The notes: a model not told the origin generated them from the letters alone. 64,000 nt of DNA from JAKALX01 sp964508715 (GCA_964508715.1 CAZDUX010000014.1:1-64000); one strand, 5' to 3'; positions 24,896 to 34,390 are shown, counted from the stretch's first letter. Made by a program: numbers and translations.

Positions 24896-25393
24896 TCAGC
24901 GGTCGCCCGCAACCTGCGGCGCGCGCGCCTGGAAGCGCAACTGGTTCTCGAAATCCAGGTCCACCCGCTCCTGCCCCTGGTGGAAGGCAGGCTGCTGGAT
25001 CGCAGTGAGGTGCTGCGCCGGGAGGTAGAACAGCACAGGGTCGCCGGCACGCCCGCACCCCGGGCGCTGCGCCGGGCCGCTCCCATCAGCGGCAATCTCG
25101 ATGACGTAGACCGTCTTGCCGATATCGCTATCCGGCGGACCGGCAGTCGCGATCTTCGTCTGGTCAACACCACAACTGAGCCCGCGAATGAACGCGATAA
25201 TCGGCTGTCCCGGCGGGACGCTCATCCCACCACTCCGCGCGACACCGTAGGGCCAGAAGAAATCGGGTGCTGGCGGCATCTGCGCGAAGACCACCGCACC
25301 AAGCCCGACCGCCGCACACACCGAAGCGAGCAGCACCCCGGCAAGGCGGCGGCGCGGCCCCATTGCCCGTGAGATCTGCTCGCTTCGATTCAT
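24896..25393 (-). CDS. Secreted protein, paralogue of the adjacent gene
   Basis: A 165-residue exported protein of unknown function. A basic start and a hydrophobic helix (GVLLASVCAAVGLGAVVFAQ) form a signal peptide or anchor. The mature part begins MPPAPDFFWPYGVARSGGMSV and has PGQPIIAFIRGLSCG, then GKTVYVIEIAADGSGPAQRPGCG and DPVLFYLPAQ. These three blocks line up in order with the neighbour (SAGQGVIAIVLDG...CG, GKVVYVVDVVSDTQIPGCG, VQFYFV), so the two are tandem paralogues. Two cysteines are shared. The start at 25393 avoids a long overlap with the upstream stop at 25410. Confidence 0.66.
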   Translation of the reverse strand: MNRSEQISRAMGPRRRLAGVLLASVCAAVGLGAVVFAQMPPAPDFFWPYGVARSGGMSVPPGQPIIAFIRGLSCGVDQTKIATAGPPDSDIGKTVYVIEIAADGSGPAQRPGCGRAGDPVLFYLPAQHLTAIQQPAFHQGQERVDLDFENQLRFQARAPQVAGDR

Positions 25394-25409
25394 ACGCACG
25401 GGGCCAGGA

Positions 25410-25859
25410 TCAGCTCGTGCCGTCCTTGGCGACCTGCGGGGCCGATCCACGCCTCGTCAGCGGAGGCCCCACCTGCGTTACATCGTGCGCGACCGGGCCC
25501 GGGCCCGACCACGCGACCGGGGCATCCGTCGCGATCCGGCCCCCACTGCTGCTCACGAAGTAGAACTGCACCGTCCGGCCCGTCTTCCCACAACCCGGAA
25601 TCTGCGTGTCGGAAACCACATCGACGACGTAGACCACCTTGCCGCTATCGGTGACGGTGGCGCCGGCCCCACATGCCTGCGAACTGTTGCCGTCGAGCAC
25701 AATCGCGATGACCCCCTGCCCGGCACTGATGCCGGAGGGCGTGTTCCCGTAGAAAGTGGTGGGAGGCGGCGGCGGGAATCCCTGGGCCGAAACGACCATC
25801 GGAATGGCCGCGGCCAGCGCTGCCAGGATGCCAATACCAGGTACTAACGCTCGTTTCAT
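25410..25859 (-). CDS. Secreted protein, paralogue of the adjacent gene
   Basis: A 149-residue exported protein with a clean signal peptide (MKRALVPGIGILAALAAAIPMVVSAQ). The mature region begins GFPPPPPTTFYGNTPSGISAGQGVIAIVLDG, contains ACGAG and IPGCGKTG (a likely disulfide pair), and ends with a polar tail. The fold is probably a small all-beta domain, judging by alternating hydrophobic residues. No family recognised. It has a TTGCCT-N17-TACTCT promoter and GAGG before the start, and precedes its paralogue by 16 nt, forming an operon. Confidence 0.68.
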   Translation of the reverse strand: MKRALVPGIGILAALAAAIPMVVSAQGFPPPPPTTFYGNTPSGISAGQGVIAIVLDGNSSQACGAGATVTDSGKVVYVVDVVSDTQIPGCGKTGRTVQFYFVSSSGGRIATDAPVAWSGPGPVAHDVTQVGPPLTRRGSAPQVAKDGTS

Positions 25860-25900
25860 GCTGCCTCACTTGTCGCGGAGCCAGGTGCCCCTGCCCATGC

Positions 25901-25929
25901 AGAGTAGGAGCGCCCCATTATGCAGGCAA
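25901..25929 (-). promoter_or_regulatory. Candidate promoter of the tandem secreted-protein genes
   Basis: On the minus strand TTGCCT (25924-25929 complement), a 17-nt spacer and TACTCT (25901-25906 complement) point to the gene starting at 25859. Further upstream, GAACTGTTT appears twice (about 25960 and 25989 on the plus strand), which could be a regulator site. Confidence 0.5.
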
Positions 25930-26050
25930 CCGTCAATCACCGGCGCCCGCCACTTCACAGAACTGTTTACGGACGTTTTACAGCCTTCTGAACTGTTTCA
26001 CCATTCCCCGCCGCAAAGCTCCCGGCCTCCCGTGAGTCATGCGAACGCAT

Positions 26051-27925
26051 TCACGGCTGGAGCACGGGGATCTCCCCAATCTCCCCCGGTATTCCATCCC
26101 CACGGAGAGGTTCACCGTCATCGGCGAACTGGTGCCGGTAGAGGCTCGCGTAGACACCGCCCCGCGCGATGAGCTCCGCATGGGTGCCCTGCTCCACCAC
26201 CCTGCCATGGTCAAGCACCACGATCGCATCCGCCTTGAGCACCGTCGAAAGCCGGTGAGCGATAGCGAGCACCGTGCGGCCCCGCGTCAGCCGCTCCAGT
26301 GCATCCTGGATGACGCGTTCGGTTGCCGCATCCACGCTCGACGTCGCCTCGTCCAGGATCAGGATCGCCGGGTCCTTCAGCAGCGCCCGCGCGATCGCCA
26401 CACGCTGCTTTTCCCCTCCCGAGAGCCGGTAGCCGCGTTCGCCGACGATCGTGTCGTAGCCATACGGCAGCCCGGAAATGAAATCATGGATGTTCGCAGC
26501 CCGCGCGGCCCGCTCGATATCGGCGTCGGTTGCGCCGGGCGCCCCATACCGCAGATTTGCTCGGATGCTGTCATGGAAGAGGAACGGCTCCTGGTTCACC
26601 ATGCCAATGCAGTTACCGAGTGAATCAAGCGTTATGTCGCGAATATCATGCCCGTCCACCGTCACCCGCCCGGAGTCCACGTCGTACAACCGCGGTACGA
26701 GGTACGCAGCGGTCGTCTTCCCCGCGCCCGAATGGCCAACGAGCGCCGCGAAGTGCCCGGGTGGCACCTCGAACGAGACGCCATGCAGGGTCTCCTGGCC
26801 CTTGATGTAGCTGAAGTGCACATCTTCGAAGCGAAGGTCACCCTTCGGGTCCTCGAGCCGTACCGCCCCCGGCCGATCCGCGATCTCCTGCTCCAGGTCC
26901 AGGTAGTCGAACAGCCGCTCAAACAGCGCGAGCGAGCTCAGGATGGTCACGTTCGCGTTGAGGAGCTGCGTCACCGGCGGAAAGAGCCGCGTCAGCAGGC
27001 TCGCGCTCGCAACGACCGTGCCCAGCGATGCGTCGCCACCGATGATCCGGTGCCCGCCGTACCAGTAGACAATCGCCGGCGCCAGCGCCGAAAAGAGCCC
27101 CATCGCCATCCCGAACCAGCGCCCGACCATCGCCCGGCGGAGATTCAAGCTCCGAATCGACTTCGCCGTCTCATCGAACCGCTCGATCTCATCGGCCCGC
27201 CTCCCGAACGTCTTCACCAGCAACGCGCCGCTCACCGAGAGCGTCTCCTGCATCTGCGCGTTCAGGACAGCGATCTGCTCCTGCGACTCACTCATCAGGT
27301 TGCGCTGGATGTTCCCCACGCGGCGCGCCGGGAAAATGAACAGGGGCAGGAACGCACACGAAAACAACGCCAGCCGCCAGTCCAGCGCCAGCATCAGCCC
27401 GAACGTCGTTCCCGCGACAATGAGGTTCCCAACAACGCCACCCAGCGTGTCCGTCACCACACCCTGCACGGCGCCCACATCGTTCGACACCCGCGACAGC
27501 ACCTCGCCCGTCCGGTTCGCCGTGAACCAGCGAAGCGACATCGAGCTCAGGTGACGGTAGAGCGCGCTCCGAATGTCATACATCACACCCTGGCCAATGA
27601 CGTTGCTCAGGTAGGTCTGCAGCACTCCCGTCAGCGCCGAGACCCCAACCGTCGCGACCATCGCCACGATGAGCGCGTTGAGCAGCCAGGGGTCGCCCTG
27701 GCCGCCGTTCGTAGGTAACGCATCATCGATGATTCGCTCCATCAGCAACGGTGGCCCGAGCCCCGCAATCGCCCCGGCGATAATCACCACCACCAGCAAC
27801 CCCACCACCGCCAGGTGCGGCCGGTGGAGCCCGATGGCACGCTTCAACGTCGGCCACGCAGGCCGCTGCGGCCGCATCTGTCGCTGCTTCACCCTGTCGG
27901 CGTGGGCTGCAAGCCATCCACTCAC
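26051..27925 (-). CDS. ABC transporter, fused permease/ATP-binding (multidrug or lipid exporter type)
   Basis: A 624-residue half-transporter that should work as a dimer. Six membrane helices occupy about 40-345. The nucleotide-binding domain has Walker A (GHSGAGKTTAA), Q-loop (MVNQEPFLF), the signature LSGGEKQRV, Walker B (AILILDEATSSVD) and the H-loop AHRLST. The MsbA/LmrA-like form exports lipids or drugs; the substrate is unknown. GTG 27925 has TAAGCT (AGCTTA at 27932-27937 on the plus strand) 6 nt upstream, the leaderless arrangement. No second half-transporter gene is adjacent, so it is probably a homodimer. Confidence 0.93.
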   Translation of the reverse strand: MSGWLAAHADRVKQRQMRPQRPAWPTLKRAIGLHRPHLAVVGLLVVVIIAGAIAGLGPPLLMERIIDDALPTNGGQGDPWLLNALIVAMVATVGVSALTGVLQTYLSNVIGQGVMYDIRSALYRHLSSMSLRWFTANRTGEVLSRVSNDVGAVQGVVTDTLGGVVGNLIVAGTTFGLMLALDWRLALFSCAFLPLFIFPARRVGNIQRNLMSESQEQIAVLNAQMQETLSVSGALLVKTFGRRADEIERFDETAKSIRSLNLRRAMVGRWFGMAMGLFSALAPAIVYWYGGHRIIGGDASLGTVVASASLLTRLFPPVTQLLNANVTILSSLALFERLFDYLDLEQEIADRPGAVRLEDPKGDLRFEDVHFSYIKGQETLHGVSFEVPPGHFAALVGHSGAGKTTAAYLVPRLYDVDSGRVTVDGHDIRDITLDSLGNCIGMVNQEPFLFHDSIRANLRYGAPGATDADIERAARAANIHDFISGLPYGYDTIVGERGYRLSGGEKQRVAIARALLKDPAILILDEATSSVDAATERVIQDALERLTRGRTVLAIAHRLSTVLKADAIVVLDHGRVVEQGTHAELIARGGVYASLYRHQFADDGEPLRGDGIPGEIGEIPVLQP

Positions 27926-28094
27926 GCACCAAGCTTAACGCGTACGTCAAGGTTCGCGATACCTCCCCGATCGAGTGGGAAGAACGACCCGTGAGGAACA
28001 CCGCACCGGGCCGCCGCCAGGGAAAAGGGCCAGGCAAACGGGGCGCGGCAACAGCACTCCTCCCTCCCCCCTTTCATCTGCCATACTCGATCCG

Positions 28095-28541
28095 ATGACC
28101 GATATCCCTGCTCCCATGAAGAGTGTCCTCGAGGATTTCGCGTTCGCCGACCGCACCGAACGCGCCGAGCTCCTCATCGAGGCAGCCGACCGTTTCGAGG
28201 AAGTGCCGCCGCGCATCGCAACGCGCCCCTTCCCGGAGGAAAACCACGTCCAGCGCTGCGAGTCGGAAGCCTATGTCTGGGCCGAAGACCTGCCCGATGG
28301 CACCCTCAAGTACTACTTTGCCGTCGAAAACCCGCAGGGCCTTTCGGCCAAAGCATGGTCCGTCATCCTCGACGAGACGCTCAGCGGCCAGCCACTCGAA
28401 CAGGTGGCCGAGGTCTCGCCCGATGCCGTTTTCACCATCTACGGCAAAGATATCTCCATGGGCAAAGGCCAGGGGCTCATGGGGATCCTCGCCCACGTTA
28501 CCCACGCGGCGAAGCGGCGCCTCGACGCCCGGAAGCACTGA
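28095..28541 (+). CDS. sufE: SufE-family cysteine desulfurase accessory protein
   Basis: A 148-residue sulfur acceptor for iron-sulfur cluster assembly. It takes sulfur from a SufS-type cysteine desulfurase on its reactive cysteine, C55 in VQRCESEAYVW. The hallmark segments follow: LKYYFAVENPQGLSAKAWSVILDETLSGQPLEQ. ATG 28095 is chosen because CATACT (28082-28087) lies 7 nt upstream; upstream in-frame codons look non-coding. No sufS, sufB or sufC is close, so it stands apart from the rest of the system. Confidence 0.93.
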   Translation: MTDIPAPMKSVLEDFAFADRTERAELLIEAADRFEEVPPRIATRPFPEENHVQRCESEAYVWAEDLPDGTLKYYFAVENPQGLSAKAWSVILDETLSGQPLEQVAEVSPDAVFTIYGKDISMGKGQGLMGILAHVTHAAKRRLDARKH

Positions 28542-28913
28542 CCTCGCGCCGCCGCACCTCGAAGGCAATGCAATTCGCCCGGACCATGGGCGTGCCCTCC
28601 GGTCCCACCGTCCCCGGTTTTGGGGCCGTACTGCCGCTTCGGCCCGCTCCAGGGTTACGTATGGTAAAGCCAGTGGGGCTTCGGCACCGGGATCACCCTG
28701 ATCTTTGGGATCTCTTGCGAGATCCTTCATGCCTTTACGGTCCGCTGGCACCAATGGGTGTTATGTTTGGCCAGGCCGATCGTCGGGGTGGTGGCATGAG
28801 GGCAGTTTCCCGGCCGATTCTCCCGCTCATCCCGGTTCCCTCCCCATGCAGGCCTGCAAAGGTCTGCGTTAGGGCCGTGTAGTGTCGTTAATCCTCGTGA
28901 AGTGGAGGTTGGC
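28542..28913. other. Gene-free stretch between sufE and the MFS gene
   Basis: A 372-nt stretch with no convincing reading frame and a composition somewhat less C-rich than the coding strand nearby. It contains a perfect 7-bp hairpin, GGATCTC (28708-28714), loop TTGC, GAGATCC (28719-28725), followed by a pyrimidine-rich run, which might end the sufE transcript. I recognise no RNA gene in it. Confidence 0.4.
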
Positions 28914-30236
28914 GTGCAGGTAGCTGTGTCCCCCGCCCGTGGCAGTCTCGTTGCCGAGCTCCCCCTGTACTACGCGTCGAAGCTCACGGGTCAGGTTGCC
29001 CAGAACCTGCTCATGGCGGCCCTCTTCCTCATCGCTGGAACCTCCTCGAACGCCGCAATCGGCCTCAGCAGCCTCTTCATCGCAACCCTCCTCCCCGCCA
29101 TCTTCCTTGGCTTCCTCGGGGGCGCCGTGGTCGACCGTATCGGCGCATCACGCGGCTTCGTCCTCGGTCCTGTCCTTCGTCTCTGGGCAGTCGCAATCGG
29201 CCTCGTCATGCTGGGTAACCCCGCATCCGCCTGGTTCGTCGCCTTCGCCTATGCAGCAGTCTCGCAGGTAGCCGGCCCCGCAGAGATGGCAATGGTCCGC
29301 ACCCTTCGCGGCAGCACACCGGCCCGCGCCCACTCCATGATCGTCGCCCTCCAGTACGGCGGGCAGGGGATCGGCATGCTCCTCCTCGCCCCCGCCCTGT
29401 ATTACCTCGGTGGGCCGCAGGCGATAATCGCCGGCGCCTGTGCCTTCTTCGCGCTCCAGGTGGTCCTTGCCACCGTCGTCGCCTTGCGTGTCCGCACCGA
29501 GCCAGCCGCGGCGCCCCATCCGGGCCGCTCCGCCTTCAGCTTCCTCGATACCGTCCGCTTCTTCCACGGCGAGCCCCTCGCTCGCGAAGCCGTCGCCGTT
29601 CTCGCCATCAAGTCGATGGCCGCACAGGGGATCGTCGTCGCCCTCCCGCTCTACCTGAAGCACGACATGGGCCTCGGCGCCTCCGCACTCTTCTTCCTCC
29701 TCGTCCCGGGCATCGTGGGCACCATCGCGGGGCTCGTCTGGGCGGGTGGCTCACGCACCACGAGCGCCCATTCCCGCGACACGATGCGCCTCTCACTCCT
29801 CGGCATCTGCGTATCGGTCTTCGCCCTCGCAGCACTCGACCTCAGCATCCGGATCGTCTTCGAATACAGCCAGCTCCCACCCATCGCGCAGCTCGGCGTC
29901 ACCATGAACACGACCTTCGTCGTCGCCCTGCCCGTCGCGTTTATCCTCGGCATGGCACTCTCCGCTGCACTCGTCAGCGCCCGCGTCATCCTCACCGAGC
30001 GCGCGCCACTCGGCCAGCAGGCACGCGTCTTCGCCGTGCAGACAAGCCTCACCGATGCCCTCGTGGTGCTTCCGCTGCTCCTCCTTGGCGTCGGCGCACA
30101 GTACGCGGGCGCCCGCCCAACGCTCGCCGCCATTGGCATCGTGAGCACACTCGCGCTCGTCGCGATCGCCCGCCCGCGCGTCCCCACCCCGGCCCCCGAG
30201 CTCCAGGTCGTCGTCCTGCCAGCCGATTCCAACTAG
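28914..30236 (+). CDS. MFS transporter
   Basis: A 440-residue membrane transporter of the major facilitator superfamily with about 12 helices, broken by a central cytoplasmic loop around residues 195-220. The loop between helices 2 and 3 (GGAVVDRIGASRGFVLGP) is the family's signature motif A (GxxxDRxGxR). GTG 28914 follows GGAGG at 28904-28908, so it is preferred over the earlier GTG at 28902. It resembles drug- or metabolite-efflux members, but the substrate cannot be inferred. The quinone reductase gene follows after 47 nt with its own -10. Confidence 0.85.
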   Translation: MQVAVSPARGSLVAELPLYYASKLTGQVAQNLLMAALFLIAGTSSNAAIGLSSLFIATLLPAIFLGFLGGAVVDRIGASRGFVLGPVLRLWAVAIGLVMLGNPASAWFVAFAYAAVSQVAGPAEMAMVRTLRGSTPARAHSMIVALQYGGQGIGMLLLAPALYYLGGPQAIIAGACAFFALQVVLATVVALRVRTEPAAAPHPGRSAFSFLDTVRFFHGEPLAREAVAVLAIKSMAAQGIVVALPLYLKHDMGLGASALFFLLVPGIVGTIAGLVWAGGSRTTSAHSRDTMRLSLLGICVSVFALAALDLSIRIVFEYSQLPPIAQLGVTMNTTFVVALPVAFILGMALSAALVSARVILTERAPLGQQARVFAVQTSLTDALVVLPLLLLGVGAQYAGARPTLAAIGIVSTLALVAIARPRVPTPAPELQVVVLPADSN

Positions 30237-30283
30237 CCAGCACCATCCACCCCGTTCCCACCGCTTACCGTACCCTTGGCAGC

Positions 30284-31270
30284 ATGAAAGCGATTGTCAT
30301 CACCAAGCCGGGCGGGCCCGAAGTCCTCGAGCTCCGCGAGCTCCCCGACCCTGTGGCCGGCCCCGACGACCTCCTCATCCGCGTCCGTGCCGCCGCACTC
30401 AACCGCGCCGACATCCTGCAGCGCATGGGCGGCTACCCCCAGCCCGGGCCAAAGCCCGCGTTCGATATCCCCGGCCTCGAGTGCGCGGGCGAGGTAGTGC
30501 ACGTCGGAGCCCGCGTCCAGGGCTTCACCGAGGGCGACCGGGTGATGGCTCTCCTCCCGGGCGAAGGCTACGCCGAGCTCGTCGCGGCCCCCTCCCGCCT
30601 CGTCATGAAGGTCCCGGAGTCACTCTCCTGGCACGAAGCCGGCGCCATACCCGAGGTCTACATCACCGCGCACGACGCCCTCCGCCAGTGCAACCTCGAG
30701 TGCGGCGAGTCGGTCCTCATCCATGCCGCCGGATCCGGCGTCGGCGTCGCAGCCATCCAGATCGCGAAGGCGCTTGGTGCCACACCCGTGCTCGGTACAG
30801 CAGGAAGCCCCGGGAAGCTCGAACAGGCAGCCGCGCTCGGACTCGATGCAGGCATCAATTACCACGAGCAGGATTTCGCCCAGGAGGCGTTGAGAGCCAC
30901 CTCCGGCCGCGGTGTCGATGTCATCCTCGACGTCATTGGGGCGAGCTACTGGGATCAAAACATGGCCGCCCTCGCCCTCAAGGGACGCATGGTCATCGTC
31001 GGCCTCATGGGCGGCAGCACGACACCGCTGAACCTCGGCACACTCCTCGCGAAACGCGCGCAGGTGCGCGGCACCACCCTGCGCGCCCGCACACTCGAAG
31101 AGAAGGCCACCGCCATGCGCGCCTTCGAGAAAAACGTCCTCCCCCATATCGCAAGTGGCCGTATCAGGGTGGTTGTCGACCGCGTTTTCCCGCTCTCCGC
31201 CGCTGCCAGCGCACAGCAATACATGGAATCGAACGCGAACTTCGGGAAGATCGTCCTCGCCGTCGGCTGA
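30284..31270 (+). CDS. NAD(P)H:quinone oxidoreductase (PIG3/zeta-crystallin type)
   Basis: A 328-residue zinc-free medium-chain reductase that uses NADPH to reduce quinones. The start MKAIVITKPGGPEVLELREL, NRADILQRMGGYPQPG and the nucleotide-binding loop HAAGSGVGVAAIQIAKALGA mark the TP53I3/PIG3 group. It lacks the catalytic-zinc motifs. TACCCT (30271-30276) lies 7 nt before the ATG, so the transcript is probably leaderless. Confidence 0.92.
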   Translation: MKAIVITKPGGPEVLELRELPDPVAGPDDLLIRVRAAALNRADILQRMGGYPQPGPKPAFDIPGLECAGEVVHVGARVQGFTEGDRVMALLPGEGYAELVAAPSRLVMKVPESLSWHEAGAIPEVYITAHDALRQCNLECGESVLIHAAGSGVGVAAIQIAKALGATPVLGTAGSPGKLEQAAALGLDAGINYHEQDFAQEALRATSGRGVDVILDVIGASYWDQNMAALALKGRMVIVGLMGGSTTPLNLGTLLAKRAQVRGTTLRARTLEEKATAMRAFEKNVLPHIASGRIRVVVDRVFPLSAAASAQQYMESNANFGKIVLAVG

Positions 31271-31351
31271 GCGCACTGCGCTCGCATGCCATGCCACCTT
31301 ATCGCCGCGGTTCGAGTCGCCCGGTGGGCCCGCCGATCGTACCCTGAAGCC

Positions 31352-31777
31352 ATGCGGCTCACGGTCGAAGTCGAAGGAGAGCCCGGGGCCGTCACCCTCC
31401 CCGGCGATGGGGAAAACATGGTGGCCTTCATGTCGTTCGCCCACTCGCGCGGCTTCGGCGCGACCCATCCGCTCATCGCCCTCGCCGACCGCCTTGCAGA
31501 ACTGCGCGTACCCATGGGGCCCCTCACCACCTTCTACGAACGCGAACCCGCCGACGCCGAAGACCGCGAGAAGCTCGATCTCGCCTGGCAACCGGCAACC
31601 ACCCTGCGTGTCCCGCTCGAAAAGCTGCTCGATGCACTCGCGAACGATCCCCTCGCCGGGGCCCTCCTCCGCCGCGCCCACGCTGAGCCCCTGCCCGACC
31701 AGGTCCGCGCCCTGCTTGCCACCACCATCGAAGCGGAAGCCGCCGGGCGCCGCCTCCGCCTGGTGTACGACCTGTGA
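31352..31777 (+). CDS. Hypothetical protein, 141 aa
   Basis: I do not recognise this protein. It is soluble, with a beta-rich start (MRLTVEVEGEPGAVTLPGDGE) and a helical, Ala/Leu-rich second half (VRALLATTIEAEAAGRRLRLVYDL). TACCCT (31340-31345) lies 6 nt before ATG 31352, the leaderless pattern. Its stop overlaps the methyltransferase ATG at TGATG, so the two are translationally coupled and may act together. Confidence 0.7.
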   Translation: MRLTVEVEGEPGAVTLPGDGENMVAFMSFAHSRGFGATHPLIALADRLAELRVPMGPLTTFYEREPADAEDREKLDLAWQPATTLRVPLEKLLDALANDPLAGALLRRAHAEPLPDQVRALLATTIEAEAAGRRLRLVYDL

Positions 31778-32433
31778 TGCGCCGGCGCCGGCAGGCCCGG
31801 CAGGTCCGCTTCCACTGGGTCCACGGCCGCTGGCGCTGGCTCGCTCGCGCCATCAACTCGCAGACAGGTATGGCCGCGATCACCCCGCGTGCACACCGCA
31901 TCATCGATCTCATCGAACTCGGCCCCGGTAAACGCTACCTCGATGTTGGGTGTGGTACTGCCGCCTACGCGCATCTCCTCGCCGCCCGCGCCGGCGCGGA
32001 CGACCCGCCTGTAACCATGGACATCGTCGACGGCCCGGGACCGGTCGAGCTCATCGCGAGCCCCGAGCAGCTGCCCTTCCCCGATGCCTCCTTCGACTGC
32101 ATCACCAGCCTCTACTACATCCGCCGCTGGGATGACGACGTCGTTCGCGCCTTCGGATTCGAACTGCGCCGCATCCTCGCTCCCGGCGGGGCAGCACTGG
32201 TCATGGAGGTCGCACCCGTCAAGGCCAACTGGCTCAACCGCTTTCACTCCTGGGTTATTCGCCCCGGTTGCGCCGAGGTCGACCTGCGCGGCTGGGGGCG
32301 GCTCGCAGCACTCTTCACCGAGGCTGGCTTCGATGCCATCGACCTCGTCAACGTCGGGCCGTTCCTGCTTCCGCCGATCCCGCGCGTCGGCGTCCTGTTG
32401 CGCGTTGCCCCGGACACCTCGGCTGCTGGCTAA
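31777..32433 (+). CDS. Class I SAM-dependent methyltransferase
   Basis: A 218-residue methyltransferase of the Methyltransf_11/25 type. Motif I is YLDVGCGTAAYAHLLAAR (about 52-70), followed by the acidic SAM-binding strand MDIVDGPG and the SPEQLPFPDASFDCITSLYYI block typical of small-molecule or quinone-like methyltransferases. The start overlaps the upstream stop; GTG 31774 is an alternative one codon earlier. Substrate unknown. Confidence 0.85.
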   Translation: MRRRRQARQVRFHWVHGRWRWLARAINSQTGMAAITPRAHRIIDLIELGPGKRYLDVGCGTAAYAHLLAARAGADDPPVTMDIVDGPGPVELIASPEQLPFPDASFDCITSLYYIRRWDDDVVRAFGFELRRILAPGGAALVMEVAPVKANWLNRFHSWVIRPGCAEVDLRGWGRLAALFTEAGFDAIDLVNVGPFLLPPIPRVGVLLRVAPDTSAAG

Positions 32434-32464
32434 TTACTCTTATGTCTTGTCTCAGCTTCAGTAG

Positions 32465-34390
32465 CTACGCCGCGGCTACACGCTCCAGTGCATCACTGCC
32501 ACCAGGCTCGCGCGCTTCGCCAGGTCCGGCTGCGACGCTGCTCCCGAACATCCCGGGTGCATGCTGCTGGTAGAGCCAGAGGATCAGCCGTTCGCGCACA
32601 CCCGGCGCAAACTCCTTGAACATCGCTCCATACCGGTACGACCCGCCGGGAAGCTGCGACACACTGAGAATCTCTACCACCAGGTTCACCGGCTCGCTGC
32701 CGCCAGGCCAGAAGTGAATTCGCACCTCTTCACCACGCGACAACCGCAGGCCCGTCACAAAACCAAGCCCGACAGCCGACACGTCACGGACCCGGCTCAC
32801 CACCCGCACCTCGCCAAAATCCACCGAAGCCGCGATGTCGACTGCGAACCGGTACGCCTGCCGCCGGTGGTGCTTTCGCAAGATCGTGCGCGCCAGCGAC
32901 GCAACGAGACCGGCGTTCATCGCCCCCCACCCGGCCGTCACGAGCAGCGCCCAGCCCTGCAATTGCCAGCGGGCCCCCGTCGCCCAGCTCGCACCTGCCC
33001 ACGCGACGGCAAGCAGGCTCAGGACGCCGATCGCCAGCGGCAGCTGAATGAACCGCAGGTCCTCCATCCGATGGTCCTGCCCATCACCGCTCTTGGGCGT
33101 CACCTTGAACTTCAGCCCCGACGGGAACAGCAACGTCACCGTCGCACGAAGCATGATGCCCAGCTTGAGCAAGTGGTACCGTTCCGACTCGAAGTACGGG
33201 TTTCGCCCCTCCGTGAGCAACCGGGAGGCCAGTACCCCGATACCCCAGTACGCCGCGAAGCCAATCAAGAACGTCCATCCAAAGTGCCGCATCGGCAGCT
33301 GCCCGGTGAGCAGCGCAACGATCGGCGTCACCATGTAAATCAGCTTCGGGACATACTCGAACACGTAAACAACGCTCGAGAAGTACGAAATACGCTGCCG
33401 CCAATCGAGCCCCCGCTTGCGAAGCGGATTGTCGAGCCGCAGGATCTGCAGCGCACCCTTCGCCCATCGCGACCGCTGCGTAAGGAACGCCCCCGCATCA
33501 TCGGGCGCGATCCCGATCGCGAGTTCCCGCGGGTCGTAAACCGACCGCCAGCCCGCCGCGTTCATGCACATCGCCGTGTGCATGTCCTCCGTCACCGTCC
33601 GGGTGTCAACGCCACCCACCTCCTCGAGCGCCTTGCGCCGCACAATCGCACTCGACCCACACCAGAACACCGAGTTCCAGCGGTCCTTCCCCGGCAGGAT
33701 CGCATCGTAGAAGACCGACTGCTCGTGCCATGGCGCCCGCCCATCTTTCATCGCACCGTGCTGGAACGAATCCAGGTTGTAGTACGCTTGCGGCGCCTGC
33801 ACCAGCCCAACCCGGGGGTCGTCGAAGTAGCCGAGGAGTTCCGTCAGGAAGTTCCGAAACGGCGCGTGGTCTGCATCGAAGAAGGCGATGAACTCGCCCC
33901 TCGTCCTCGGGAGTGCCGCGTTGATATTGCCGGCCTTCGCATGCCGGTTATCGTCGCGAGTGAGGTACGTCGCGCCAAGCTCTGCGCACAGCAGCCGAAC
34001 TTCCGGCCGCCGGCCATCGTCGAGCACATAGGTCTTGTGCGGATAGTCCATCGCGACCGCAGCCGTGATCGTAGGCCGCAGCACCGCCACATCTTCGTTG
34101 TACGTCGGGATGAATACGTCCACCGTCAGTCCCGGCTGCGGTATACCGGGCGTCCGCCTCGTCTTCGACCAGAGCGTGGCGGCGAACAGCAAGAAAAATC
34201 CGAAGCCCGCATAATCCGCGGCCAGGAACGGGATCGCGATGTACCACGCGTCCCAGTTCACGGTCCACCCCGTTCGCCACACCAGGTAGCCGGCGGAGAG
34301 CGCCAGGTAGAGAACGGTGATGGCATGCGTCCATCGCGAGCCCTCGACCCGCAACGTAGGGGAAACACGTACCCGCTGCTCGGTTGTCAC
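32465..34390 (-). CDS. BcsA-like glycosyltransferase 2 with C-terminal PilZ domain
   Basis: A 641-residue membrane glycosyltransferase related to cellulose synthase. The catalytic motifs are VLDDGRRPE (about 122-130), DAD (172-174), TED (267-269) and QRSRW (305-309). Helices flank the domain at about 22-73 and 325-500. A PilZ domain (about 515-610) has RRQAYR (the RxxxR) and DVSAVG (the DxSxxG), the c-di-GMP-binding residues. No BcsB, BcsC or BcsZ gene is near, so it may make another beta-glucan or act without the canonical partners. It is upstream-flanked by an inverted-repeat region (34392-34415) and convergent with the methyltransferase gene. Confidence 0.9.
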   Translation of the reverse strand: MTTEQRVRVSPTLRVEGSRWTHAITVLYLALSAGYLVWRTGWTVNWDAWYIAIPFLAADYAGFGFFLLFAATLWSKTRRTPGIPQPGLTVDVFIPTYNEDVAVLRPTITAAVAMDYPHKTYVLDDGRRPEVRLLCAELGATYLTRDDNRHAKAGNINAALPRTRGEFIAFFDADHAPFRNFLTELLGYFDDPRVGLVQAPQAYYNLDSFQHGAMKDGRAPWHEQSVFYDAILPGKDRWNSVFWCGSSAIVRRKALEEVGGVDTRTVTEDMHTAMCMNAAGWRSVYDPRELAIGIAPDDAGAFLTQRSRWAKGALQILRLDNPLRKRGLDWRQRISYFSSVVYVFEYVPKLIYMVTPIVALLTGQLPMRHFGWTFLIGFAAYWGIGVLASRLLTEGRNPYFESERYHLLKLGIMLRATVTLLFPSGLKFKVTPKSGDGQDHRMEDLRFIQLPLAIGVLSLLAVAWAGASWATGARWQLQGWALLVTAGWGAMNAGLVASLARTILRKHHRRQAYRFAVDIAASVDFGEVRVVSRVRDVSAVGLGFVTGLRLSRGEEVRIHFWPGGSEPVNLVVEILSVSQLPGGSYRYGAMFKEFAPGVRERLILWLYQQHAPGMFGSSVAAGPGEAREPGGSDALERVAAA

